From Gammaproteobacteria bacterium (lineage in GTDB: Bacteria > Pseudomonadota > Gammaproteobacteria > Magnimaribacterales > AG-339-G14): a stretch of DNA of 33,885 bases. The notes beneath the pieces were generated by a model. The model ran no database searches. It was given only the letters and a program-made list of their open reading frames with translations, and was not told the DNA's origin. Below are positions 1 through 9,950 of the stretch, piece after piece; the first letter of the stretch is position 1, and each line of letters opens with the position of its first letter. Location of the stretch: assembly GCA_019652555.1 (NCBI GenBank), contig BPAJ01000003.1:78611-112495 (forward strand). Reading direction: 5' to 3'. The position numbers and the translations under genes are program-made.

Positions 1-2234
1 TTACCATTAATCTGAATTGCAATTGTCATTTCGTTTCCTTCTAATTGATTTGCATCATAGGTAGGCCAAGTTTCATTATGAATAGGAGATTTTTTATCTA
101 ATGCTTCCCATAATTCATGGCAAACATGAGGAATGATTGGCGAGAGCATAATTACACTTTTTTCAATTATTTCTAAAAAAACTGTATTACTTTCTTTTGA
201 AACAGAACTTTTCAACATTGCTTTGGGAATGGCATTTAATAATTCCATAATCGCTGCAATTGCTGTATTAAATTGATTTTTGTCTCCAAAGTCTTCAGAA
301 ACTTTTTTGATGGTTTGATTCAATTTAATTTGGATATCATTTAAATCCAATGATTGCACTTTGTTGTCTACAGTTTGGTTGAATAAGGTTTGTGATAAAG
401 ACCAAAGCCTTTTTATGAACTTATGAGAACCATTAACCCCGGAATCAGACCATTCCAAAGATTGCTCGGGAGGCGCAGCAAACATGGAAAATAGCCTCAC
501 GGTATCAGCACCGTATTTCTCAATCAACTCATTAGGATTAACAGTATTTCCCTTAGATTTTGACATCTTCGATCCGTCTTTCAGAACCATGCCTTGACAT
601 AGCAATTTTTTAAATGGCTCTCTTACACTAATCAAAGATAAGTCATTCATGGCTTTACAAAAAAAACGCGAATACAAAAGGTGAAGAATTGCGTGCTCTA
701 TTCCACCTATATATTGATCTACTGGCATCCAATAATCTGCTTCAGCATCAAGCATTGATTCTGAAGAGTTATAAGATGCAAATCTTGCAAAATACCAGGA
801 TGATTCAACAAAAGTATCAAAAGTATCTTTCTCTTTGAAATAATCTATTCCATTCAATTCGATCTTTTCCTTAGCAATCTCTTCATGACTTAAATTGTTG
901 AATGGTAAAACTTCATTTTCGTTATCTGATATGAACATGGGTATTGGAGCTCCCCAAGCTCTTTGTCTTGAAACTCCCCAATTTCTTAAACGAAAATTGA
1001 TTTTTTCTGTTCCTTTGAAACCAAAGTTATTTTCATCGGTTAATAGCGAAAAAGCTTCTTCAAAAGAAAGTCCATTCAATTTGTCAGAATTAATTAAAAT
1101 TCCTTTACCTTCTATGGCGCCTTCTATTTTGTCTAATTCTCCTCTACCATCGTCAATAACCTGAATGATTTCAATCTGTTCAGCTTGAGCGAACTCAAAA
1201 TCTCTTTGGTCATGGCCAGGGACCCCCATTAAAGCCCCCGAACCATAATCAGCCAAAACGAAGTTTGCCACCCAAATATCTATCTCTTTATTTGAAATTG
1301 GATGAATTGCTTTAGTCTTTAATTTATAACCTTTTTTTTCTTGTTTTGATAAATCTGCTTCTGCCTGTTTTACATTTGAGTTGTTTTTTATCCACTCTGC
1401 TAATTCGCGATTATTTTCTGCTTCTCTTTCTACAATTTCATGATTGAAAGACAACGCCATGAAAGTAACTCCCATGATGGTATCTGGCCTCGTAGTAAAT
1501 ACCTCAATAATATCTTCAGAATCAGAAATAAATTGAAACAAAACTCCTTTGGATTTCCCTATCCAATTTTTTTGCATTGTCTTGACCTGTTCAGGCCAAC
1601 CGTCTAAAAGATCAAGATCATTCAAAAGCTCGTCAGCGTAATCGGTGATTTTAAAAGACCACTGATTGATAATTTTTTTTTCAACTTCTGCGCCAGATCG
1701 CCAACCTTTACCGTCAATTACTTGTTCATTTGCGAGTACTGTTTTATCGACAGGATCCCAATTAACTTCTGCTTTTTCTCTAATCACCAAACCTTTTTCG
1801 TAAAGCTTACAAAATAACCATTGCTCCCATTTGTAGTAATCTTCACTGCAAGTTTTTAATTCTCTCCGCCAGTCATAAGCAAAGCCAAGTGATTTAAGTT
1901 GGAGCTTCATTTCTTGAATATTTTTCTCTGTCCAATCTTTGGGCGAAACTTTGTTTTGGATAGCAGCGTTCTCCGCAGGTAATCCAAAGGCATCCCAGCC
2001 CATTGGTTGCAAGACATTTTTTCCTTTAAGTCTTTGATATCTTGAAATCACATCACCGATCGTATAGTTTCTAACATGTCCCATATGACACTGTCCTGAG
2101 GGATAGGGAAACATACTCAAGCAATAAAATTTTTCTTTTTTGGGGTCGGGCTCAACCTCAAAAGATTTATTTTCTTCCCAGTACTTTTGGGCTTTTTTTT
2201 CGATTAATTGAAAGTTATATTCAGTTTCTGACAT
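1..2234 (-). CDS. leuS: Leucyl-tRNA synthetase, C-terminus cut by window edge
   Basis: Class I aminoacyl-tRNA synthetase that charges tRNA-Leu in the cytoplasm. About 744 codons are open from the ATG at 2234-2232 to the window edge. By comparison with E. coli LeuRS only about the last 65 residues are missing. The adenylation motif HMGH lies at residues 50-53, after PYPSGQC, and KMSKS at residues 556-560 (bases 555-569). KMSKS comes about 60 residues earlier than in E. coli because the leucine-specific domain just before it is missing: the chain runs from CQGMVLKDG directly into SKMSKSKGN. The ATG overlaps the accC stop by one base (TAATG), so translation is probably coupled. It is the last visible gene of the dsbD-alpha/aroQ/accB/accC/leuS run. 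Identification is secure. Confidence 0.96.
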   Translation of the reverse strand, partial: MSETEYNFQLIEKKAQKYWEENKSFEVEPDPKKEKFYCLSMFPYPSGQCHMGHVRNYTIGDVISRYQRLKGKNVLQPMGWDAFGLPAENAAIQNKVSPKDWTEKNIQEMKLQLKSLGFAYDWRRELKTCSEDYYKWEQWLFCKLYEKGLVIREKAEVNWDPVDKTVLANEQVIDGKGWRSGAEVEKKIINQWSFKITDYADELLNDLDLLDGWPEQVKTMQKNWIGKSKGVLFQFISDSEDIIEVFTTRPDTIMGVTFMALSFNHEIVEREAENNRELAEWIKNNSNVKQAEADLSKQEKKGYKLKTKAIHPISNKEIDIWVANFVLADYGSGALMGVPGHDQRDFEFAQAEQIEIIQVIDDGRGELDKIEGAIEGKGILINSDKLNGLSFEEAFSLLTDENNFGFKGTEKINFRLRNWGVSRQRAWGAPIPMFISDNENEVLPFNNLSHEEIAKEKIELNGIDYFKEKDTFDTFVESSWYFARFASYNSSESMLDAEADYWMPVDQYIGGIEHAILHLLYSRFFCKAMNDLSLISVREPFKKLLCQGMVLKDGSKMSKSKGNTVNPNELIEKYGADTVRLFSMFAAPPEQSLEWSDSGVNGSHKFIKRLWSLSQTLFNQTVDNKVQSLDLNDIQIKLNQTIKKVSEDFGDKNQFNTAIAAIMELLNAIPKAMLKSSVSKESNTVFLEIIEKSVIMLSPIIPHVCHELWEALDKKSPIHNETWPTYDANQLEGNEMTIAIQING

Positions 2235-3574
2235 TAGGAAATATTTAGAATCTCTTTAAGATAATTTATAGAAATATTTCCCTCAACAAAGTTTTTTTCA
2301 TGAAAGATCTTGTCGTGCAGATCAGTATTGGTATCAATTCCTTCTATGTACATTTCTTCAAGAGCCACTCTCATTTTTCTAATAGCATCCAATCGGTCCT
2401 TGGAGTGAGAACAAATCTTAGCAACCAAGGCATCATAATACTGTGGGACTTTATACCCCGAATACAAGTGTGAGTCGGTTCTGATTCTAAATCCACCTGG
2501 CGGATGAAATTCTGTAACCAAACCTGGCGAAGGAATAAAGGTCTCAGAATGTTCGGCATTTATTCTGCATTCGATTGCGTGGCCTCGACAATTTATCTCC
2601 TCTTGAGAAAACCTTATTTCTTCACCTGCCGCAATTTTTATTTGTAACTTTACTAAGTCTATTCCTGTAATCATTTCGGTAATGGTATGTTCTACTTGAA
2701 GACGTGTATTCATTTCAATAAAATAAAATTCTCCATTTTCGTAGAGAAACTCAAAAGTTCCCAAGCCCTTATAATTAAGTTTTTTACAAGTATCCACTGC
2801 AACTTGCCTAATCTCTTGCAGTTTTTCTTCCGGTATTCCAAAAGCTGGCGCTTCTTCAATAATCTTTTGATTTTTTCTTTGGATGGAACAATCTCTTTCA
2901 AAAAAATGAATTACATTTCCTGCATTATCTGCAGCTATTTGAATTTCAACATGTCTCGGGGAGGTTAAAAATTTTTCTAAATAAATTTCATCGCTTCCAA
3001 AACTATTTAACGCCTCTCTCTGTGTAAGTTGTAGCTTGTCAAGCAAATCAGTTTCTTCCTCAACTATTTGAATGCCTTTACCACCTCCACCAGCAGCGGC
3101 TTTAATGATTACTGGATACCCAATGTTTCTAGCAATTTCCATTGTCTCTCTATTGGTAGCAGAAATTCTTCCTGTCCCTGGAACACATTGCATGCCTGAA
3201 CTTGAAACAGCTTCTTTTGCTGAAATTTTATTTCCCATGATCTTAATACTTTCAGGGTCCGGACCTATAAAAGTATATCCACTAGCTTGGACTTGTTCTG
3301 CGAAGTGATCGTTTTCTGCTAAAAAGCCTACTCCAGGATGAATGGCATCACTGTCTGTTACTTCACAGGCACTTATAATTGCTGGGATATTTAAATAACT
3401 CTTTGCAGACTCTGCTGGCCCAATGCAAACAGATTCGTCTGCCATTTTTACGTGCTTTAAGTTCTTATCTGCTTCAGAGTAGATTGCAACTGTAGCAATT
3501 CCCATTTCCTTACAGGCTCTTAGAACTCTAAGAGCTACTTCTCCTCTGTTAGCAATGAGAATTTTTTTGAACAT
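2234..3574 (-). CDS. accC: Acetyl-CoA carboxylase, biotin carboxylase subunit
   Basis: Carboxylates the biotin on AccB with ATP and bicarbonate, the first half-reaction of malonyl-CoA formation in fatty acid synthesis. The 446 residues match the usual length of about 449. The N-terminal domain begins [17 protein letters not shown]. The ATP-grasp domain has the glycine-rich loop [10 protein letters not shown] near residue 165, [11 protein letters not shown] near 235, and [14 protein letters not shown] near 290, which carries the metal-binding and catalytic Glu/Asn/Arg residues. The ATG directly abuts the accB stop codon (TAA then ATG, no gap), as expected of an operon producing subunits in fixed ratio. 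Its own stop shares one base with the leuS start. Confidence 0.98.
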   Translation of the reverse strand: MFKKILIANRGEVALRVLRACKEMGIATVAIYSEADKNLKHVKMADESVCIGPAESAKSYLNIPAIISACEVTDSDAIHPGVGFLAENDHFAEQVQASGYTFIGPDPESIKIMGNKISAKEAVSSSGMQCVPGTGRISATNRETMEIARNIGYPVIIKAAAGGGGKGIQIVEEETDLLDKLQLTQREALNSFGSDEIYLEKFLTSPRHVEIQIAADNAGNVIHFFERDCSIQRKNQKIIEEAPAFGIPEEKLQEIRQVAVDTCKKLNYKGLGTFEFLYENGEFYFIEMNTRLQVEHTITEMITGIDLVKLQIKIAAGEEIRFSQEEINCRGHAIECRINAEHSETFIPSPGLVTEFHPPGGFRIRTDSHLYSGYKVPQYYDALVAKICSHSKDRLDAIRKMRVALEEMYIEGIDTNTDLHDKIFHEKNFVEGNISINYLKEILNIS

Positions 3575-4045
3575 TTACTCTATTACAAATAAAGGTTGAC
3601 CAAACTCAACTGGTTCAGCGTTTTCAATGAGAACTTGCTTGATGGTTCCAGAAGAGTCTGCTTTTACTTCATTCATCATTTTCATAGCTTCAATGATACA
3701 AAGAACATCTCCCTCTGAAATTTTGTCGCCAACCGATACAAAGTCTTTTGCTCCTGGATTTGGCGCTGCATAAAAAGTTCCAACCATTGGAGAGTCAATG
3801 GTTTGTCCAGAAATCGTTTCATCTTCAGCTGATTGACTAGTATCTGAATCTGCAGAAACATTATCATTCACAACTGCTGGCTGTGGAGCAGGGGCAACAG
3901 CATTGGATGTTACAATTTGTTCTTGAACAGGAACAGAAATTGCTTTGACTAGCTTTACCGATTCTTCTCCTTCTTTAATTTCTATTTCATTGAGTTGTGA
4001 CTCTTCTAACATTTCTATTAGTTTTTTTACTTTTCTAATATCCAT
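3575..4045 (-). CDS. accB: Acetyl-CoA carboxylase, biotin carboxyl carrier protein
   Basis: Carries the biotin that shuttles CO2 between AccC and the carboxyltransferase AccAD. It has 156 residues: an N-terminal segment (1-35), a low-complexity linker rich in Ala, Pro, Val, Ser and Asp (about 40-80), and a C-terminal biotinyl domain. The motif EAMKMMNEV places the biotinylated Lys at residue 122. The thumb found in some biotinyl domains cannot be judged by eye. The start is preceded by AAGGAGA about six bases upstream, inside the end of aroQ. The next gene, accC, follows without a gap. Confidence 0.97.
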   Translation of the reverse strand: MDIRKVKKLIEMLEESQLNEIEIKEGEESVKLVKAISVPVQEQIVTSNAVAPAPQPAVVNDNVSADSDTSQSAEDETISGQTIDSPMVGTFYAAPNPGAKDFVSVGDKISEGDVLCIIEAMKMMNEVKADSSGTIKQVLIENAEPVEFGQPLFVIE

Positions 4046-4050
4046 AGTTT

Positions 4051-4056
4051 CTCCTT
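4051..4056 (-). promoter_or_regulatory. Shine-Dalgarno site of accB
   Basis: The minus strand reads AAAAAGGAGAAACT before the accB ATG. The purine-rich core directly follows the aroQ stop codon (4060-4058), so accB has its own strong ribosome binding site inside the operon. Confidence 0.7.
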
Positions 4057-4057
4057 T

Positions 4058-4492
4058 TTAAAATCTTTCTATTGCCAGTTCTAGAGCAGCTTTGTATCCC
4101 TGCTCACCAAAACCAGAAATTATGCCAACAGCTATGTCAGAAAAATAAGATTTTTCTCTGAACGCTTCTCTATTGAAAATATTGCTTATATGAATTTCTA
4201 TAAGCGGAATGTCTACACCAAGAATAGCATCTCTCAGAGCAACGCTAGTATGAGTGAAAGCTCCTGGATTAAACAAAATACATGAAACTTTTTCTTCCTT
4301 TCCTGCTTGAATTCTATCTACAAGTTCATGCTCTGCATTGCTTTGAAACGTCATCAGCTCAACTTTGTTTTTTTTAGCAATTGCAATTAATTCTTTTTCT
4401 ATTTGTTCTAAAGTATGTTCTCCATAGATATCTGTTTCTCGCTTACCAAGTAAATTAAGATTTGGTCCATTTAAAAGAAGAAAACTTTTCAT
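4058..4492 (-). CDS. aroQ: Type II 3-dehydroquinate dehydratase
   Basis: Dehydrates 3-dehydroquinate to 3-dehydroshikimate in the shikimate pathway. The 144 residues match this small dodecameric class. Family motifs in order: [14 protein letters not shown] (6-19), the catalytic Tyr at residue 23 in [15 protein letters not shown] near 48, [16 protein letters not shown] near 73-88, EIHISN with its catalytic His near 97, and REAFREKS near 108. It lies 21 bases after the DsbD-alpha gene and 12 bases before accB. The aroQ-accB-accC order is widespread in gammaproteobacteria, where a full dsbD (dipZ) often sits just upstream. Confidence 0.97.
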   Translation of the reverse strand: MKSFLLLNGPNLNLLGKRETDIYGEHTLEQIEKELIAIAKKNKVELMTFQSNAEHELVDRIQAGKEEKVSCILFNPGAFTHTSVALRDAILGVDIPLIEIHISNIFNREAFREKSYFSDIAVGIISGFGEQGYKAALELAIERF

Positions 4493-4513
4493 TTCTTAGA
4501 TTTTAGCCGAAAT

Positions 4514-4951
4514 TTAATCGATTTTCACAGAAGATATGCTTTTTTTATCGTATTTTATAACTATATTTTTCATTTTGCTGGGATAGCAAACCTTATTTTT
4601 ATAACAACCTTGATAGTTTAAGCTTATTTTTTCTTTATCTTTCGAAGCAAATTTAATTTTAAAGTCAGAATCAACAATTTCAATCAGACCAAAAAATACA
4701 TCTTCTTTTTCTTCCTTCTTACCGAGGAACTTAAAATTTATATTTGAATCTTTTGAGTCTTTTAAAATGATCTTATCTAAATATATATAGGTTGCAGGTG
4801 CCAATTTAAAACTTACTAAAATACTTTGATTTTCTATGTCCGTTGAAAGTGTGAAAGCTTCGTCAGCAGAAGGAATAAAATTATTTGAGTCAAAAATTTG
4901 CCCATAACTCAGGAGAGAAAAAAAGCTAACTATAATTAATTTTTTTTTCAT
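4514..4951 (-). CDS. Stand-alone DsbD N-terminal (alpha) domain protein
   Basis: A 145-residue exported protein that looks like only the periplasmic N-terminal domain of the reductant transporter DsbD. Residues 1-17 form a signal peptide (MKKKLIIVSFFSLLSYG). The immunoglobulin-like fold carries YQGCYKNKVCYPSK near residues 112-125. This matches the DsbD-alpha motif in which two cysteines separated by five residues pass electrons to periplasmic thiol proteins. The transmembrane beta domain and the thioredoxin-like gamma domain are absent, and a stop codon and then aroQ follow at once. Because the position is the classic dipZ-aroQ-accBC position, it is probably a reduced descendant of full dsbD. 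Both cysteines are kept, which argues for function; its electron donor is unknown. Confidence 0.82.
   Translation of the reverse strand: MKKKLIIVSFFSLLSYGQIFDSNNFIPSADEAFTLSTDIENQSILVSFKLAPATYIYLDKIILKDSKDSNINFKFLGKKEEKEDVFFGLIEIVDSDFKIKFASKDKEKISLNYQGCYKNKVCYPSKMKNIVIKYDKKSISSVKID
4931..4936 (+). promoter_or_regulatory. Candidate -10 box for yejF
   Basis: A perfect TATAAT lies 30 bases before the yejF ATG, inside the signal-peptide codons of the divergent dsbD-alpha gene. No good -35 hexamer lies at 16-18 bases. The two divergent start codons are only 14 bases apart, so each promoter must sit at the other gene's 5' end. Confidence 0.4.
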
Positions 4952-4965
4952 GTAATCTTCTTTAT

Positions 4966-6546
4966 ATGAATATTTTGGAAGTAAAAAATCTCTCCATTTA
5001 TTTTAATACAAATAAAGACAATCAAATTTTAGCAGCCTCGAATATTAATTTTTCCATTTCAAAGGGCGAAACACTCTCTATTGTTGGAGAATCTGGTTCT
5101 GGGAAAACTATTATTGGCTTGTCAATCATGAAGTTACTTCCTTACCCTTTGGCTGGTCATGGATCAGAAAGCAAGATCCTCTTTAAAGGCGAAGACATTC
5201 TTCAAAAATCAAAACCTCAAATGCGTAAGTTGCGAGGAAAAAAAATATCAATGATTTTTCAAGAACCCATGACTTCTTTAAATCCTTTTTTGAAATGTGG
5301 AGAACAAATCAAAGAGAGCATTTTCTCAAGTTCCACTAGTCTTGATAGAAAAAGTCGAGTTATGGAGCTTCTAGAAGAAGTTGAATTTGAAGATCCAGAA
5401 AAAATCTTTAACTCCTATCCTCACCAAATTTCAGGAGGCCAAAGACAAAGAGTCATGATTGCAATGGCTATATCAAATGAACCAGATTTATTAATTGCCG
5501 ACGAACCTACAACAGCTCTCGATGTAAGCGTTGAGCAAAGTTTATTAGTGTTATTAAAAAAAATACAAAAAAAGATGGGGATGAGCATTATTTTCATTTC
5601 TCATGATCTGAATATTGTAAGAAAAATATCAGATAGAGTTTTAGTTATGCAAAAAGGGGAGATAAAGGAAGAAAACTCCATGAATGAGATTTTTCAAAAT
5701 CCTAAGGATCCATATACACAGAGATTAATGAATTCCTCCCCTGAACCCAAACTAGGGACTAAAGATCTTAATGATGAAATTTTAAAAATTTCTTCTTTGA
5801 ATTTAACTTACTCAAAAAGAGACTTTATTGGCAGAACATCTAATTTTTCTGCTCTTAAGAACATCAATTTATCTCTTAAAGAAAATTCCGCACTTGGCTT
5901 AGTAGGCGAATCTGGATCAGGGAAGTCGTCTTTGGCAAGATCGATTTTAGGAATTGAAAAATTCTCTGGAGAAATATTCTTCAAAGATAAAAATATCTTG
6001 AATTACAACAATAAAGAAAAAAAACTTTTCAAAAAAAATTGTCAGCTTGTTTTTCAAGATCCTTTTAGCTCTCTTTCGCCAAGACAAAAAATATTCGATA
6101 TTGTTAAAGAGGGGCTTGATATTCACGAATCCTCATTAAATATTCTGCAAAAAAAAGAGAAAGTTTTGAACGTTCTCGAAGACGTAAAAATGGATGAAAG
6201 TTGTCTTACTAAATTTCCACATGAGTTTTCCGGCGGACAAAGACAGAGAATTGCTCTGGCAAAAGTGTTAATTTTGGAACCAGAGTTTCTCATTTTAGAC
6301 GAACCAACCTCAGCACTTGATATTTCCATCCAAAAGGAAATTATCAACCTTTTATTAGATTTGCAGTCAAAAAGGGGATTGAGTTATTTGTTGATTAGTC
6401 ATGATCTGAAAGTCATTAACGCTATTGCAGATGAAATAGTTGTTCTAAAGTCAGGTAAAATAGTTGAACAAGGTAAGCGCGATGATATTTTTTATAATGC
6501 TAAAGAACAGTATACGAAATCGTTAATCCACGCAGCTTACAACTAG
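4966..6546 (+). CDS. yejF: Peptide ABC transporter, fused double ATPase (YejF type)
   Basis: Cytoplasmic ATPase that would power peptide or microcin-C-like import through inner membrane permeases. The 526 residues are close to E. coli YejF (529) and contain two complete nucleotide-binding domains. Domain 1 has Walker A GESGSGKT (41-48), signature SGGQRQRV and Walker B LLIADEPTTALD. Domain 2 has a second GESGSGKS, SGGQRQRI and LILDEPTSALD. Each is followed by the oligopeptide-transporter C-terminal stretch (DPYTQRL and EQYTKSLI). The permease and binding-protein genes (yejA, yejB, yejE) are not beside it. It runs into ilvD with a 7-base gap. Confidence 0.88.
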   Translation: MNILEVKNLSIYFNTNKDNQILAASNINFSISKGETLSIVGESGSGKTIIGLSIMKLLPYPLAGHGSESKILFKGEDILQKSKPQMRKLRGKKISMIFQEPMTSLNPFLKCGEQIKESIFSSSTSLDRKSRVMELLEEVEFEDPEKIFNSYPHQISGGQRQRVMIAMAISNEPDLLIADEPTTALDVSVEQSLLVLLKKIQKKMGMSIIFISHDLNIVRKISDRVLVMQKGEIKEENSMNEIFQNPKDPYTQRLMNSSPEPKLGTKDLNDEILKISSLNLTYSKRDFIGRTSNFSALKNINLSLKENSALGLVGESGSGKSSLARSILGIEKFSGEIFFKDKNILNYNNKEKKLFKKNCQLVFQDPFSSLSPRQKIFDIVKEGLDIHESSLNILQKKEKVLNVLEDVKMDESCLTKFPHEFSGGQRQRIALAKVLILEPEFLILDEPTSALDISIQKEIINLLLDLQSKRGLSYLLISHDLKVINAIADEIVVLKSGKIVEQGKRDDIFYNAKEQYTKSLIHAAYN

Positions 6547-6553
6547 CTTTTAT

Positions 6554-8224
6554 ATGACGAAAATAAATAAACGAAAACATTCAGCTCCATTGGTTGATGG
6601 TCCCGAACAAGCTCCATCAAGGTCAATGCTGAGGGCTGCAGGTTTCGATGATGATGATTTTAGAAGACCTCAAGTTGGGGTTGCTTCTACGTGGTCTAAC
6701 GTAACGCCATGCAATATGCACATCAACGATCTTGCATCATTGGTTTGCGATTCAATTGATCAAGAAGAGTTGAAGGCAGTTTTATTTAATACCATCACAA
6801 TTTCTGATGGAATCTCAATGGGAACTTTAGGCATGAGATATTCATTAGTTTCAAGAGAAGTCATCGCTGACTCAATCGAGACAGTAGTCGGTTGTCAGTC
6901 TTTTGATGGCGTCGTTGCAATTGGGGGCTGTGACAAAAACATGCCAGGTTGTTTAATTGGCTTAGCGCGATTAAATCGACCATCTATTTTTGTTTATGGT
7001 GGCTCAATCAAGCCTGGAGCAAACCATACAGATTTGGTCACAGTGATGGAAGGAGTAGGAAGTTTTTCAAGCAATAAAATTTCCGAAGAGGAATTAATTG
7101 CGATAGAAAAAACAGCTCTACCCGGACCTGGCTCTTGCGGAGGCATGTATACCGCTAACACTATGGCATCCGCGATTGAAGCTTTAGGTATGAGCTTACC
7201 TGGAAGCAGTTCACAAGACGCAGTTTCGACAGATAAACAAGAAGATTGCAAGAAAATTGGTAATGCGATCAACAATCTTCTTGAAAAAGATATCAAGCCC
7301 ACAGATATCATGACTAGAGAGGCTTTTGAAAATGCTATTCGTGTTGTAATCGCTTTGGGTGGATCAACCAATGCTGTACTTCATTTGTTGGCAATGGCAA
7401 AAAGTGTGGAAATCCCATTGAGCATTGATGATTTTGAAGAAATTGGTAAAACCAGTCCATTATTGGCTGACCTGAGGCCTTCAGGACATTTTCTTATGTC
7501 TGAATTGAATGAAATTGGTGGTATACAACCTTTAATGAAAACTCTTTTAGATGCCAATCTTCTTCATGGAGATACTTTGACAGTTACAGGTAAAACAATG
7601 GCTGAAAATTTGAGAAATGTTAAACCTTATCCAGAAGAACAAAAAATCATAATGCCTTTGGATAAGCCCATTAAAAAAGATAGTCATTTAAAAATCTTAA
7701 AAGGAAACCTTGCAAGTGATGGAGCTGTTGCAAAAATTACAGGAAAAGAAGGGCATAGCTTTTCAGGGTCAGCTCGAGTTTTCAATTCTGAAGAAGAAAC
7801 TTTAGAGGCAATTTATGGTTCTGAAATTAAAGAGGGTGACGTGATTGTTGTTAGATACGAGGGTCCGGTTGGTGGACCGGGTATGAGAGAAATGCTAAAA
7901 CCAACTTCAGCAATCATGGGTAAAGGCTTAGGAGATAAAGTTGCATTTATTACCGATGGAAGATTCTCTGGAGGCTCACATGGTTTCGTTGTGGGACATG
8001 TAACCCCTGAGGCTGCTAAAGGAGGACTAATAGGCCTTCTAGAAGATGGTGATAAAATCACAATTGACGCAATCAAAGGAACGATTGAAGCTGATTTAAG
8101 CTCTGACGAAATCGAAAAAAGAAAGAAAAATTGGAAAAATCCAAAACCAATTCCTAAAAAAGGCGTTCTGGCTAAATATGCTAAAACCGTTCAATCGGCT
8201 TCTGAAGGTGCAGTTACAGACTAA
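6554..8224 (+). CDS. ilvD: Dihydroxy-acid dehydratase
   Basis: Third step of valine/isoleucine synthesis: dehydrates 2,3-dihydroxy-3-methylbutanoate or -pentanoate. It has 556 residues. Iron-sulfur ligand candidates are Cys53 (NVTPCNMH), Cys126 (GGCDKNMPGC) and Cys195 (GPGSCGGMYTANTM). The three-cysteine pattern and length fit the [2Fe-2S] subclass rather than the longer [4Fe-4S] E. coli IlvD (616). The C-terminal catalytic region has YEGPVGGPGMREML and TDGRFSGGSHGFVVGH. It is intact, unlike ilvI, ilvH and ilvC 7 kb away. It lies 7 bases after yejF and may be cotranscribed with it. Confidence 0.97.
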   Translation: MTKINKRKHSAPLVDGPEQAPSRSMLRAAGFDDDDFRRPQVGVASTWSNVTPCNMHINDLASLVCDSIDQEELKAVLFNTITISDGISMGTLGMRYSLVSREVIADSIETVVGCQSFDGVVAIGGCDKNMPGCLIGLARLNRPSIFVYGGSIKPGANHTDLVTVMEGVGSFSSNKISEEELIAIEKTALPGPGSCGGMYTANTMASAIEALGMSLPGSSSQDAVSTDKQEDCKKIGNAINNLLEKDIKPTDIMTREAFENAIRVVIALGGSTNAVLHLLAMAKSVEIPLSIDDFEEIGKTSPLLADLRPSGHFLMSELNEIGGIQPLMKTLLDANLLHGDTLTVTGKTMAENLRNVKPYPEEQKIIMPLDKPIKKDSHLKILKGNLASDGAVAKITGKEGHSFSGSARVFNSEEETLEAIYGSEIKEGDVIVVRYEGPVGGPGMREMLKPTSAIMGKGLGDKVAFITDGRFSGGSHGFVVGHVTPEAAKGGLIGLLEDGDKITIDAIKGTIEADLSSDEIEKRKKNWKNPKPIPKKGVLAKYAKTVQSASEGAVTD

Positions 8225-8230
8225 AAAAAC

Positions 8231-8258
8231 TTGTTTTATTTGAATACGTCCTCATAAT
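8231..8258 (+). promoter_or_regulatory. Candidate sigma70 promoter of trxA, leaderless
   Basis: TTGTTT (8231-8236) and CATAAT (8253-8258) are 16 bases apart in the 40-base gap between ilvD and trxA. Transcription would begin near 8265, which is the trxA ATG itself, so the mRNA may have almost no leader. No Shine-Dalgarno sequence precedes the ATG. Confidence 0.45.
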
Positions 8259-8264
8259 TAATGC

Positions 8265-8588
8265 ATGTCTAAACCCATTGAACTTACTGACGATAACTTA
8301 GAAGAAACTCTTTCAGGTTCTTCAGTTCCTGTGCTTGTTGATTATTGGGCCGAATGGTGTGGTCCTTGTAAAATGGTTGCTCCAGTTTTAGAAGAACTTG
8401 CAGCTGAACTTGATGGTAAATTAACCATTGGCAAGCTTGACGTTGACTCTAATAGAGACTCAGCCGCTAAACAAAATGTGATGAGCATACCGACTCTTAT
8501 ATTATTTAAGAATGGACAACCTGTTGATCAAAGAATAGGAGCTTTGACAAAAAATCAACTTCAAGAATTCATTAACGAACATATTTAA
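8265..8588 (+). CDS. trxA: Thioredoxin 1
   Basis: Cytoplasmic dithiol reductant for ribonucleotide reductase, peroxiredoxins and other enzymes. The 107 residues are a standard single thioredoxin domain. The active site WCGPC lies at 31-35, and the cis-proline loop MSIPTLILF is near 74-82. An ATG four bases earlier (8261) runs into a stop after three codons, so 8265 is the start. The trxA-rho neighbourhood is conserved in gammaproteobacteria. Confidence 0.98.
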   Translation: MSKPIELTDDNLEETLSGSSVPVLVDYWAEWCGPCKMVAPVLEELAAELDGKLTIGKLDVDSNRDSAAKQNVMSIPTLILFKNGQPVDQRIGALTKNQLQEFINEHI

Positions 8589-8687
8589 TACTCAAAAAAA
8601 CTAGACTCATAATTTCTATAGTGTTACATTGCTGCTCTACTTCCAGTAGAAACATTCGAAATCTTTAAATTATACAAACATTAGAAA
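8589..8687 (+). promoter_or_regulatory. rho leader region
   Basis: This 99-base gap carries the rho 5' leader. AT-rich -10-like hexamers are TATAGT near 8620 and TATACA at 8671-8676, neither with a convincing -35. Rho genes are often autoregulated through their leaders, but no hairpin-plus-U-tract terminator is seen here. Confidence 0.3.
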
Positions 8688-9950
8688 ATGCATTTAGGGG
8701 AACTTAAAGCAAAACCAGTCGAAGAATTACTCACGATTGCTGAGGGCATGGGTATTGAAAATTTGTCTCGTCAAAAAAAACAAGACGTCATTTTCAATAT
8801 TCTTAAAACTCACTCCAATGGAGGAGAAGATATTGAAGGGGAAGGCGTCTTGGAAATACTAAATGATGGTTTTGGATTTTTAAGATCTCCATCGTCTTCT
8901 TACCTTGCTGGACCGGATGATATTTATGTTTCACCAAGTCAAATAAGAAGATTTGGATTAAAAACAGGCGACTCTGTTTCTGGAAATATCAGACCCCCCA
9001 AAGATGGTGAGAGATATTTTGCTTTGCTCAAGATAGATCAGATAAATTTTGAGCCTTCTGATAAAACAAAAAATAAAGTTGCTTTTGAAAACCTTACACC
9101 TTTGTTCCCAGAAGAAAGAATCATCATGGAATCTGGGAATGGAACTACTGAGGATCTTTCAGCAAGAATTATCGATTTAGTATCGCCAACAGGAAAGGGG
9201 CAAAGAGGACTTATTGTTTCACCTCCAAAAGCTGGTAAAACTCTTTTAATGCAATCAATTGCTCATTCAATTGAAAAAAATAGTCCTGAAAGCAAATTGA
9301 TGGTCTTGCTTGTAGACGAAAGACCAGAAGAAGTCACAGATATGAAAAGATCTGTGAGAGGAGAAGTTGTTGCAAGTACTTTTGATGAACCACCTTCACG
9401 ACATGTACAAGTTGCAGAAATGGTGATTGCTAAAGCTAAAAGATTAGTTGAGAAAAAACATGACGTTATAATTTTGCTTGACTCAATTACGAGATTAGCC
9501 AGAGCTTATAATTCCACTCAAGCAGCTTCTGGAAAAATTTTAACTGGAGGGGTTGATGCAAATGCTTTAGAAAAGCCAAAAAGATTTTTTGGAGCAGCAA
9601 GAAATATAGAAGGCGGCGGCAGTTTGACCATTATTGCTACCGCGTTAATTGATACTGGTTCCAGAATGGACGAGGTAATCTTTGAAGAATTCAAAGGTAC
9701 CGGTAATCAAGAAATTCACTTGGATCGAGCTATTGCTGAAAAAAGAATATTTCCTGCAATCAATATCCGCAGGTCTGGAACTAGGAGAGAGGAACTCATT
9801 ACCGATGAAGCTGAACTTGCAAGGATTAATATCCTAAGAAAACTGCTTCATGAAATGGAGGATATTGATGCCACCGACTGGTTAATTGACAAGTTGAGTA
9901 AACACAAAACTAATAGCGAGTTCTTCGATTCTATGAAGAAGGGCAAATAA
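8688..9950 (+). CDS. rho: Transcription termination factor Rho
   Basis: Hexameric RNA-dependent ATPase/translocase that ends transcription. The 420 residues are almost collinear with E. coli Rho (419). The N-terminal domain begins [15 protein letters not shown]. The cold-shock-like primary RNA site contains DGFGFLRS (near 62-69) and [16 protein letters not shown]. The ATPase core has Walker A PPKAGKT, Walker [18 protein letters not shown]-loop GGVDANAL and the R-loop/arginine region GTRREEL. Its last 20 bases overlap the end of rsmD on the other strand. Confidence 0.99.
   Translation: MHLGELKAKPVEELLTIAEGMGIENLSRQKKQDVIFNILKTHSNGGEDIEGEGVLEILNDGFGFLRSPSSSYLAGPDDIYVSPSQIRRFGLKTGDSVSGNIRPPKDGERYFALLKIDQINFEPSDKTKNKVAFENLTPLFPEERIIMESGNGTTEDLSARIIDLVSPTGKGQRGLIVSPPKAGKTLLMQSIAHSIEKNSPESKLMVLLVDERPEEVTDMKRSVRGEVVASTFDEPPSRHVQVAEMVIAKAKRLVEKKHDVIILLDSITRLARAYNSTQAASGKILTGGVDANALEKPKRFFGAARNIEGGGSLTIIATALIDTGSRMDEVIFEEFKGTGNQEIHLDRAIAEKRIFPAINIRRSGTRREELITDEAELARINILRKLLHEMEDIDATDWLIDKLSKHKTNSEFFDSMKKGK

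Noticed and set aside
895-1164. Plus-strand open frame of 89 codons
   Set aside because: It is antisense to leuS, whose conserved protein is clear on the other strand; no ribosome site or recognisable product.
6994-7371. Minus-strand open frame of 125 codons
   Set aside because: It mirrors ilvD codons (including the Cys195 region) and has no independent support.
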